46,065 nt of DNA from positions 1 to 46,065 of the forward strand of contig UQMR01000010.1 of NCBI GenBank assembly GCA_900542255.1, given 5' to 3'. This DNA is from an uncultured Porphyromonadaceae bacterium. GTDB taxonomy: Bacteria > Bacteroidota > Bacteroidia > Bacteroidales > Barnesiellaceae_A. The notes beneath the pieces were generated by a model. The model saw only the letters and a program-made list of their open reading frames with translations, was not told the DNA's origin and made no database searches. A program made the position numbers and the translations under genes. Below are positions 24,518 to 32,292 of the stretch, in pieces (position 1 is the first letter of the stretch; every line of letters starts with the position of its first letter).

Positions 24518-26170
24518 CTATTTTACAATAAAACTCTTCACGCCCACGCCATCGGGATGAACGTATTTGAGCAGGTATACACCTGCGGGCAACGAAGCGA
24601 CAGAGATTTCTGTCTTGTAGCCCTCTATGCTGCCTTCGCCGGCCAATGCGCCGCTCATCGTGCAGATGGCATAGCTGCCGCCGGCAGCGGGTACCTCTAC
24701 CGTGATGCGGTCTTGTGCGACAGCGGGATATACACGTATCTTATCGCTCACTACCGATGCTATGCCGGTTGTAAGGTGCAACTTAAACTCGGCCGTGTAC
24801 GACTCGTTGGTTGCCGTATTGGTAACGGTAATAAGGGCATACTCGAATTTGGCGGCCGAGGTGATGTCTTCTTTCGACACCAGCTTCATGTTCTCTACCG
24901 TATAGGGCGACTCTACCCGGCCGAAAAGACCCTCGGGGCCCTCTATGGTGAATGAGAACTCGGCATCTTCATCTTCACAGCGTACCATAACGTCGGCCAA
25001 TACCGTACCGGCCTTGGCACCCAGCGGTATGTTGGTAGTGCTCAGGCTGAGCCCGTAAGGAGCTGTCGTAGGAGCGCCTACACCTATCACTACACCGTTG
25101 TTATAGGGGAAGCTCATGCCTTGATACTGGTCTTGCATGGCGTCGATGTCGAAATAGGAGTTTCCATATCCGTTCCAGCCCCAGTTGACGTGGAACATTT
25201 GCGTAGCTTGTCTCCATCCGTCGATATTCCAGCAGTGGCCACTGTCTTCGCTGCTACCATGATATACGATGGCACGACCCAACACCAGCTCATCGAGGAG
25301 CAGTGCAATCCACTCGTCTCTATTGGAGAGCTTGTCTACGTGACGTACCAGCTCGGGGTCGTACTGGAAGTTGCGAGGCAGAGCCGTAGCCACTTGCACG
25401 GTATATGCGCCCGAACCGTCGAGTCCATATTGCATATTTACCGACACGCCGCAGTGGTACAACAGACGGGCTATCTCATTGTAATTGCCTGTCTCTTTCG
25501 AGGCATACATGGCATCCCAGTCGTAGGGAGCCTCGGCATCGTAGTCTATCGAGAGATAGCCTACCGTAGGATCGGTATAACTGTATTTCCCCACCGGACG
25601 GTCGGGGTAACGGGCTACCATCATGGCTTGTGCCATACCCACAGCCACACAACCTACGAGAACGCGCTGCCCACTCACCGTGGGGCATTGGCTGTTGAAC
25701 GGCGCCGACTGGTCGAGATTTACCGTAATAAGGGGATTGATATCGGGCGTAGGATTGGTAGCCGCGGCCTTGCGTTGTGCCGCACGGCCCCACCCTATAT
25801 GCTGATAATCGGCATTTTTCTTTGCCGCATCGGCGATGCGCTGCTTGTTGGCTTCGAGTACGGCCTGCATCGGCTCGGGTGCCTCATATTCCCCCGTAGG
25901 ATTATAGGCGATAAGGGGTTTCGACGACGATTGTGCAGCAATGATAGCCCAACCGCCGGCATTATATTCTATCAAATAGTATACAGGAACTCCCTCCTCT
26001 GTAACGGTGGTTACGGTAGCTTCTCCGGCTCCCACAAACTCTTTATCGAGCGAGAGCAGATTATCGGCTGTCGTCTTGGCAACCTCGGGAGTTATCACTT
26101 CTGCCGACACCGGTTGCATCGATGCCATGCATAAAAAGGTAACGGCTAATAGAGAAAAGAATTTTTTCAT
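24518..26170 (-). CDS. C10 family (streptopain-like) secreted cysteine protease, copy 1
   Basis: 550 aa. Signal peptide at 1-24, then an inhibitory Spi-type propeptide-like region to about residue 145 (ITPEVAKTTADNLL to GGWAIIAAQSSSKPLIAYN). The catalytic domain has C174 in VGCVAVGMAQ and H312 in SGHCWNIDGW, with NWGWNGYGNSYF following. The last 75 residues form a type-A T9SS-like sorting domain (IRVYPAV to LPAGVYLLKYVHPDG). It should be secreted or surface-attached and cleave proteins outside the cell. I prefer the second ATG (26170): the upstream ATG at 26188 is out of frame in the neighbouring paralogue. A -7-like TATCTTTG lies at 26225-26218. Confidence 0.92.
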   Translation of the reverse strand: MKKFFSLLAVTFLCMASMQPVSAEVITPEVAKTTADNLLSLDKEFVGAGEATVTTVTEEGVPVYYLIEYNAGGWAIIAAQSSSKPLIAYNPTGEYEAPEPMQAVLEANKQRIADAAKKNADYQHIGWGRAAQRKAAATNPTPDINPLITVNLDQSAPFNSQCPTVSGQRVLVGCVAVGMAQAMMVARYPDRPVGKYSYTDPTVGYLSIDYDAEAPYDWDAMYASKETGNYNEIARLLYHCGVSVNMQYGLDGSGAYTVQVATALPRNFQYDPELVRHVDKLSNRDEWIALLLDELVLGRAIVYHGSSEDSGHCWNIDGWRQATQMFHVNWGWNGYGNSYFDIDAMQDQYQGMSFPYNNGVVIGVGAPTTAPYGLSLSTTNIPLGAKAGTVLADVMVRCEDEDAEFSFTIEGPEGLFGRVESPYTVENMKLVSKEDITSAAKFEYALITVTNTATNESYTAEFKLHLTTGIASVVSDKIRVYPAVAQDRITVEVPAAGGSYAICTMSGALAGEGSIEGYKTEISVASLPAGVYLLKYVHPDGVGVKSFIVK

Positions 26171-26217
26171 ATCAGTCTTTATTTTCATCGTTATAAGTTA
26201 GGTCTTTCTTGAAGTGG

Positions 26218-26225
26218 CAAAGATA
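26218..26225 (-). promoter_or_regulatory. -7 element upstream of C10 protease copy 1
   Basis: TATCTTTG on the minus strand, about 50 nt before ATG 26170. At the expected upstream position there is TTC rather than TTG. The paralogue has the similar TATCTTCG at the same distance. Confidence 0.45.
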
Positions 26226-26533
26226 AAAAAAAAATCACATTTCCGAAGAAGATTAGCGATTTTCTAACAAAAAACCGAAAAAAGCATTCAACAGCCGGCC
26301 TTTCAAAGCGACACATCGTACAAATAGCCCGGCAACACGTTTGTTTTACAGATCTACGAAACTGGGCAAACAATGGTTGCGGAACGAAGCATCGTCAACC
26401 TGCGGGATGTGGAACAGTTACCTATCGATATGATGAAAGAGGTGTGACATGATGAAGGTACGAGGTCGGCCTGCATAATATAAATTGAAAATACGATATA
26501 AAAAAGAACTGCTTCACGTCTTACGATGTAAAA

Positions 26534-26564
26534 AAGGCTGTATCGCATATTGCGATACAGCCTT
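26534..26564 (-). terminator. Terminator of C10 protease copy 2
   Basis: A perfect 14-bp stem (AAGGCTGTATCGCA and complement) with a 3-nt loop, followed on the minus strand by a T-run (TTTTTT), 26 nt after the stop. Confidence 0.85.
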
Positions 26565-26589
26565 ATATATCAGGCATTTATCAGCTTTA

Positions 26590-28254
26590 TCACTTTACAA
26601 TAAAGTTCTTCACGCCTACTCCCTCGGGGTGAACATATTTGAACAGGTATGCACCCGCGGGCAGCGACGATACCGAGATTTGTGCCTCATATCCCTCTAT
26701 GCTGCCTTCGCCGGCCAATGCCCCCGTCATTGTATAGATGGCATATCGGCCGCCTGCAACAGGTACTTCCACCGTGAGGCGGTCGTGTGTGATGGCAGGA
26801 TAGAGACGCATGGCATTGCTGAATACCGAGGATATGCCTCCGCTTCCGTTTTGGAGATACAGGGTAAACTCCCGAGAGAAAGACTCGCCGGTCGAAGTAT
26901 TGGTCACCGTGATAAGTGCATATTTGAACTTCGCAGCATCGGTAATCGTTTCAGTCGAGACGAGCTTCATGTTCTCTACCATATAGGGCGACTCTACCCG
27001 GCCGAAAAGACCCTCGGGGCCCTCTATGGTGAATGAGAACTCGGCCTCCTCGTCCTCGCAGAGCACTTGCACATCGGCCAAAGCCACACCGGCAGCAGTA
27101 CCCAAATAGAAGGTGGTAGTGCTGAGGTTGAGCCCATAGGGAGCGGTAGTAGGAGCTCCTACACCGATGATAGCGTCGTTGTTATAGGGGAAACTCATGC
27201 CTTGGTACTGGTCTTCCATAGCCTCTATGTCGAAGTACGAGTTGCCATATCCGCCCCAGCCCCAGTTGACATGGAACATCTGTGTGGACTGCTTCCATCC
27301 GTCTAAGTTCCAGCAGTGGCCACTATCCTCGCTGTTGCCGCCATAGATAACAGCTCGGCCCAACACCAGTTCATTGAGTATCAGCATCATCCACTCTTCA
27401 CGAGAATAATCCGATTTACTCACATAACGTATCAGCTCCGGGTCGTACTGGAAGTTGCGGGTAAGAGCCGGGGCAATATCTACCGAATAGGCGCCCGAAC
27501 CGTCGATACCATATTGCATACGTACCGACACGCCGCAGTGATATAACAAGCGCGCTATTTCGCTATAATCACCGGTTGTTTCGGAGGCATACATGGCATC
27601 CCAGTCGTAGGGGGCCTCGGCATCGTAGTCTATCGAGAGGTAGCCTACCGTAGCATCGGTATAGCTATACGAACCCACCGGACGCTCGGGATAACGGGCC
27701 ACCATCATAGCCTGTCCCATACCCACAGCCACACAACCTACGAGGACATGCTGCCCACTCACCGTGGGGCATTGGTCGTAGAAAGGAGCTCCCTGGTTGA
27801 GGTCTACCGAGATAAGCGGCGAGACATCGGGGGTCGACAGGGGCTCAGCCGCAGGCTTGCGTTGTGCAGCACGCCTCCATCCTATATGCTGATAATCTGC
27901 ATTTTCTTTTGCTTCTGCAACGATACGCTTCTTGTTGGCATCGAGCACGGCTTGCATGGGCTCGGGTGCCTCGTACTTACCCGTGGGGTTATAGGCAATA
28001 AGGGGCTTCGACGACGATTGCGCCGCTACGATAGCCCAGCCGCCGGCATTATACTCTATTACATAATAGGCCGGAGTGCCATCCTCGGCAACAGTAGTAA
28101 CCGTGGCAGCACCGGCACCGGTAAAGTCCGAGTCAAGCGAAAGCAGATTATCGGCGGTTGTTTTGGCCACCTCGGGAGTGATAACATAACCAAAAGCCGG
28201 CAGAGCAACCCAAAGGGAGAGTGCCAAAGCAGATACAGAAAGAAATTTTTTCAT
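26590..28254 (-). CDS. C10 family (streptopain-like) secreted cysteine protease, copy 2
   Basis: 554 aa, with the same architecture as copy 1: signal peptide (MKKFLSVSALALSLWVALPA), Spi-like propeptide, C10 domain with C174 in VGCVAVGMGQ and a conserved GHCWNLDGW, then NWGWGGYGNSYF. The C-terminal T9SS-like domain ends in LPAGAYLFKYVHPEG. The two are tandem duplicates, with strong similarity over their whole length and a 64-nt identical stretch (24901-24964 and 26982-27045). It has its own -7-like element and terminator, so each copy is likely transcribed separately. Confidence 0.92.
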   Translation of the reverse strand: MKKFLSVSALALSLWVALPAFGYVITPEVAKTTADNLLSLDSDFTGAGAATVTTVAEDGTPAYYVIEYNAGGWAIVAAQSSSKPLIAYNPTGKYEAPEPMQAVLDANKKRIVAEAKENADYQHIGWRRAAQRKPAAEPLSTPDVSPLISVDLNQGAPFYDQCPTVSGQHVLVGCVAVGMGQAMMVARYPERPVGSYSYTDATVGYLSIDYDAEAPYDWDAMYASETTGDYSEIARLLYHCGVSVRMQYGIDGSGAYSVDIAPALTRNFQYDPELIRYVSKSDYSREEWMMLILNELVLGRAVIYGGNSEDSGHCWNLDGWKQSTQMFHVNWGWGGYGNSYFDIEAMEDQYQGMSFPYNNDAIIGVGAPTTAPYGLNLSTTTFYLGTAAGVALADVQVLCEDEEAEFSFTIEGPEGLFGRVESPYMVENMKLVSTETITDAAKFKYALITVTNTSTGESFSREFTLYLQNGSGGISSVFSNAMRLYPAITHDRLTVEVPVAGGRYAIYTMTGALAGEGSIEGYEAQISVSSLPAGAYLFKYVHPEGVGVKNFIVK

Positions 28255-28427
28255 AAAATATTATTTTTCATCGTTTACGGTAAAGGTCTGTTCCATTCTC
28301 ACGGAACGAGGCGAAGATAAAAAAAAGAACGGAAAATACGATAATATTTCACTCTTTTTCTGACAAAAAATGTATGAAACAGAGCCAATAAAGGAGCTAC
28401 GGGAAAAGAAGACAAAGTCATAAAAAA

Positions 28428-28451
28428 CCGCCCGGCCAATTGGCCGGGCGG
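28428..28451 (-). terminator. Perfect 24-bp palindromic terminator of the SusCD operon
   Basis: CCGCCCGGCCAATTGGCCGG plus the rest of a perfect palindrome, followed on the minus strand by TTTTTT, 24 nt beyond the stop of the last operon gene. Confidence 0.8.
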
Positions 28452-28475
28452 TATAATCAGAATGATTGAAATCGA

Positions 28476-29894
28476 TTAAAATCTATTCATCATTTTTTTG
28501 CAAGCAAATTTGGGAGCGGTTGCAGGATTGAAGGCCTTAATCTGCTCACGAATCTTAGCAGACGAAACCATTGCATCTTCTGCGGTATACGAAATGGTTG
28601 CATTGTTAATGTAAGCAACCAGACTTACATAACCGGCCTGATCAGACTCCGTAATCAAAACCAAATTGGGGGTTAAAGGAGAGGGTTGGAGAGTTCCATT
28701 TTCATATTCGAATGTAACATCCGCTCCTACTTGATTACCGTCGAGATATGCCAACCAAATAGGACGTGAGGATCCATCTGTAAACTCAGCAACACCTATT
28801 TGTGCATAATCTTGGAGAGATTCGTCCATGATGATGAAGAAATTCTTTCCCGAATACTCGAATGAGAATCCGTTGAATGTCATCGCCGTTGAAGCATCGA
28901 AGAAGCCTAAATCAACAAGGAATTCGCTGATATCCCACTTATAGGCATCCATTCCATCAAATGTCGTTGCACCGGCGCAAGTAAATTGCGTAGTAGTTGT
29001 CATACCTGCATAAGAAGATTGTGAATCTTCCCAGTCGAACGACCATACATACGTACCTTCCGAGAGGAAGCCATAAACGTCACCGGGGGTATCGCCACCG
29101 CCACCTTCGTTGATATAACGCCACCACGGACCCGAGGGCAGACCACCAGCTTCCAATTGGTTGTTGATAGCAGCCATAGGATTACCATAGACGTCAGCTA
29201 CTGCACCCTCGGCAAATGAGAGAAGCACGGCATACTGTACGCCCTCGGCAAACTCTACGGTTGTGGGCAACGATACACGGAGGTTGCGACCCGAAGCCTC
29301 GATATCGGTCTCGGCTATCGTACCTTTGTAAACCTCGCTCATCGTACCATCCAATACCTGATAGGTAATTGCACCGGCACCGCTCTCGCGTACAATCGTC
29401 TCGTTGAATGTGAGCGTTACGGTATGGCCTTCGTTGGTAGGCGTCAAGGGGAAAGTAGAGGTGATAACAGGAGCTGTCACGTCAATTGCACCGATGGCTT
29501 TGTTGAACGTTGTCTGTACACCGGCTTTGTTAACACCCACAACATAGAGGAAATAGGTGTTGCCTGCTACTACACCCGATACGTTAAGGTCGAGAGTATC
29601 GCCCTCATAATTGGTCTCTATACGCGATGCACCGGGATATTGCTCTTGCAGGAGTGTTGTGTAGTCAATGTTTACCATAGCCGTGTCACTCAAAAGCAAG
29701 GCTACATAGCTTGCATTGCGAGTAATCACTGTAATGGGCAGCTCGGTAGTGGTCACCGTATCGGGAGTCTCCACCGTCAGCTCGCATGCGGCACCCCATG
29801 TATCGGCGGGAAGGGGTTCAAACTCGTCCCATTTGGCGCAACCTGCCATTATAAGGCAGATTGCGAGGGGAAGCATATATATTATTTTTTTCAT
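28476..29894 (-). CDS. SusCD-associated lipoprotein with Ig-like domain
   Basis: 472 aa with a lipoprotein signal (MKKIIYMLPLAICLIMAGC). Residues about 35-140 look like a fibronectin/Ig-like module. Residues about 140-250 resemble a Big_5-type Ig domain (DVTAPVITSTFPL, TVTLTFNETIVRE, GVQYAVLLSFAEGAV). The C-terminal 200 residues are not recognised. It is the last gene of the SusC-SusD operon, 28 nt after the preceding lipoprotein gene. By position it may be a surface protein that binds the operon's substrate, as SusE/F-like proteins do; it lacks similarity that I can see to those families. Confidence 0.75.
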   Translation of the reverse strand: MKKIIYMLPLAICLIMAGCAKWDEFEPLPADTWGAACELTVETPDTVTTTELPITVITRNASYVALLLSDTAMVNIDYTTLLQEQYPGASRIETNYEGDTLDLNVSGVVAGNTYFLYVVGVNKAGVQTTFNKAIGAIDVTAPVITSTFPLTPTNEGHTVTLTFNETIVRESGAGAITYQVLDGTMSEVYKGTIAETDIEASGRNLRVSLPTTVEFAEGVQYAVLLSFAEGAVADVYGNPMAAINNQLEAGGLPSGPWWRYINEGGGGDTPGDVYGFLSEGTYVWSFDWEDSQSSYAGMTTTTQFTCAGATTFDGMDAYKWDISEFLVDLGFFDASTAMTFNGFSFEYSGKNFFIIMDESLQDYAQIGVAEFTDGSSRPIWLAYLDGNQVGADVTFEYENGTLQPSPLTPNLVLITESDQAGYVSLVAYINNATISYTAEDAMVSSAKIREQIKAFNPATAPKFACKKMMNRF

Positions 29895-29922
29895 CGTTTA
29901 TATAGCTTTTCGGATTAGACAA

Positions 29923-30813
29923 TTATTGTTTTACGAACGTAGCGGGTTGCAGAGCTTGATACCAGTAACCGGCTTGGTCGGGAACAGGTACACCATAGCC
30001 TGAACGGAATACGAAACGTACGCTGGTACCCTCGATGTAGAGGTCTGCAATGAGGTTACCCGAGGTATTACCATTAAGGTCAGCGAGCAACATGTTTGTT
30101 TCGCCCGAAGAATACAACGTCTGACCCAACTGTACGTGTATCGTATTGGAAGCTGCGTCGACAGTAGCCGCAACGGGAGAAACTGACGAACCGGGCAGAC
30201 CGCCAAATTCACAAATAGGTTGGATATAAACGACATCGTCGCTCTCGAAATCGCGCTCTATCGTAGCCGACCAGGTCTCAGCAGGCGAGCCTTGGAATGC
30301 ACTCTCGGCAGTTGCCGTGTAGTTACCAATGAGCATGTTCACGGGATCTTCATCGTCGAGGATAGTTACGGTGAAACGTTTGTTAGCACCGAGGTTGCAA
30401 CCTTGGGGCGAAGTAAGCACGAGGTCGAAACGTTTGTTGTTACCACCCTGTACATTGTTGTCGATAGATACGATTTTGATAGTTGCAAAACGGTTATCGG
30501 CATCGAAATGTATTTCCGATTCGCCTTCAATCTTGAAATCGACACCTTCTTTGGCACGTTGGCTTTCGGCATAGGCAGTATCGGTAACAACTACTTGCAC
30601 CGAAGCGGTGATACCGGCAACCGAAGCGCAATAGAGCTCTATTTTGAGCGTATCGGGCACGCCGTCAACAGCCTCGAATACATTACCCGAAGTGGCGCTG
30701 AAGGCAATGAAGGCTTGCGTCGCATCGTCGAAAACAGGCTGCTCGTTGAGGTTGCACGAAGCAAAGAGCAGCGAAGCGGCAAGCGAAGTGTATAATAAAC
30801 TTTTTACTTTCAT
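29923..30813 (-). CDS. SusCD-associated lipoprotein with Calx-beta-like domain
   Basis: 296 aa with a lipoprotein signal (SLLFASC). The N-terminal half resembles a Calx-beta domain: EGVDFKIEGESEIHFDADN, FATIKIVSIDNNVQGG, KRFDLVLTSPQG and FTVTILDDEDP are the usual strands. The C-terminal half (about 150-296) is an uncharacterised beta-rich domain. It lies 24 nt after the SusD-like gene and 28 nt before the Ig-like lipoprotein gene, so it belongs to the same operon. Probably a surface-exposed substrate-binding accessory protein; this is inferred from position. Confidence 0.75.
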   Translation of the reverse strand: MKVKSLLYTSLAASLLFASCNLNEQPVFDDATQAFIAFSATSGNVFEAVDGVPDTLKIELYCASVAGITASVQVVVTDTAYAESQRAKEGVDFKIEGESEIHFDADNRFATIKIVSIDNNVQGGNNKRFDLVLTSPQGCNLGANKRFTVTILDDEDPVNMLIGNYTATAESAFQGSPAETWSATIERDFESDDVVYIQPICEFGGLPGSSVSPVAATVDAASNTIHVQLGQTLYSSGETNMLLADLNGNTSGNLIADLYIEGTSVRFVFRSGYGVPVPDQAGYWYQALQPATFVKQ

Positions 30814-30837
30814 TTTCTTTCCTGTTTAATTAAAGCA

Positions 30838-32268
30838 TTAATAACCGGGGTTTTGTACAAGGTTGGGGTTCACGTCCCTTTCGCTGGTAGCCATGGGCAT
30901 CAACCACAAGTAGCTGTCGGCAGGTACACTTTGGTTTGAAGTACCGGTCACAACATCGACGCGCTCTACACCGCGGCCGAAGCGTTTGAAGTCATGGTAA
31001 ACATGCCCCTCGAAAGCAAACTCTTTGCGGTTCTCATTGAAGATATTGTCGAGCGTAGCAGCCGAATAAGCGGGAGCATTGCGGTTCGACGTTACGGTAG
31101 TAAGGTCGGCCAATGCGCCATCGTGATTATTGAGGAAGTAGCGAGCCTCGGCACGTATCAGATACATCTCAGAGATACGCAAAATAGGCACGTTGCTGTA
31201 AGCGATACCGCTGGCTTTACGATATTTGGCAGGCCAAATGTAACCGGGATAGTTGGGCGAAGTCTCGCACATGGTGAGACGGATGTCGTTTGCGTCGAGC
31301 AATGACGACCAATCCTCCGAAACGCGCACATCGCCGTAACCGTTAACGGGGTCGGTAAGCATACCGTTACCGTTGGAGATTTGTCCCTCAGATTGAACCG
31401 AGAATACACCGAAGATGATTTCGCGGTTGGCCGACCATGTATCCTCTGTCCAAGTAGTAACGAATTGCGAAGCGTTGGCGATGGTGTAGTCACCGCAGGT
31501 AATTACGTTGGTAGCCATCTCCTCGGCTTTCTCATAGTTGTGCATGTAGAGGTAAACACGTGCCAGCAAAGCCTCTATCACATGATAGGTACAAGTAGCT
31601 TTTGTATCGAGTACGTTGGCACGGATATAGGTCTCGTCCATGCAATCGAGCGCCGTGGTAAGGTCAGATACGATATAGTCGTAAACCTTTTGCACCGATT
31701 CGCGAGAGGGAAGAGCTACTGCGCTCACAGCGGGGTCTTCGCTGATGATGGGCACACCCAAGTCGCTGCCGGCCGTAGCTGCGTTGTAGGGCTTAGAGTA
31801 GAAACGTACCAAGTCGAAATAAGAGAGTGCACGCATAAAGAGGCACTCACCCATGAGGTTGTCGAGCATTTGGTCTGTTACACCGCTCTCAGCAAGATAG
31901 GTATCGCGGTCGTTACGGATTTTGAAAATCACGTTGTTACATTGATATATAGCCGTGTAGGCAGAGCCGTAAGTGCTCCATCCGCCATCGGCCGTGAAAA
32001 GCCAGTTGTTGAACATCATACCACGACCGGTATTGATGGGGTCGCCGGCAACAGCATTGCCGCACATTACATCGAGCATAAGGCTGGTGTATGAACCATA
32101 CCAACCTTCACCGCGCAGGTTGACATAGGGGACGGAAGTAGCCTCGTTAAGACCGTCGTAGGTAGCCAACGCAATGTCTGTTTGGAGTGCGGTTACCGGT
32201 TCCTCGGTAAGGTCGCAAGAGGCAAGAGCGAAAAGCGTTACGGCTCCCAATAAAAATATCTTTTTCAT
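30838..32268 (-). CDS. RagB/SusD-like outer-membrane lipoprotein
   Basis: 476 aa with a lipoprotein signal (LFALASC). The sequence has SusD features: GRGMMFNNWLFTADGGWSTYGSAYTAIYQCN near residue 85-115, MGECLFMRALSYFDLVRFYSKPY in the helical region, TPR-like helices (HVIEALLARVYLYMHNYEKAEEMA), and the C-terminal NENRKEFAFEGHVYHDFKRFGRG. It should sit on the outer leaflet as a lid over the SusC-like channel and bind substrate. It starts 24 nt after the susC-like gene. No glycan-degrading enzyme is adjacent, so a peptide substrate (RagB-like) is plausible. Confidence 0.93.
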   Translation of the reverse strand: MKKIFLLGAVTLFALASCDLTEEPVTALQTDIALATYDGLNEATSVPYVNLRGEGWYGSYTSLMLDVMCGNAVAGDPINTGRGMMFNNWLFTADGGWSTYGSAYTAIYQCNNVIFKIRNDRDTYLAESGVTDQMLDNLMGECLFMRALSYFDLVRFYSKPYNAATAGSDLGVPIISEDPAVSAVALPSRESVQKVYDYIVSDLTTALDCMDETYIRANVLDTKATCTYHVIEALLARVYLYMHNYEKAEEMATNVITCGDYTIANASQFVTTWTEDTWSANREIIFGVFSVQSEGQISNGNGMLTDPVNGYGDVRVSEDWSSLLDANDIRLTMCETSPNYPGYIWPAKYRKASGIAYSNVPILRISEMYLIRAEARYFLNNHDGALADLTTVTSNRNAPAYSAATLDNIFNENRKEFAFEGHVYHDFKRFGRGVERVDVVTGTSNQSVPADSYLWLMPMATSERDVNPNLVQNPGY

Positions 32269-32292
32269 TATCTATATTCAGTTTACGGGTTA

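Larger units (their letters stand above)
26171..26589. other. Intergenic region between the two C10 proteases
   Basis: About 420 bases. It holds the -7 element TATCTTTG (26225-26218) of the first protease gene and a strong terminator hairpin of the second (26534-26564). No further gene was recognised. Confidence 0.5.
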
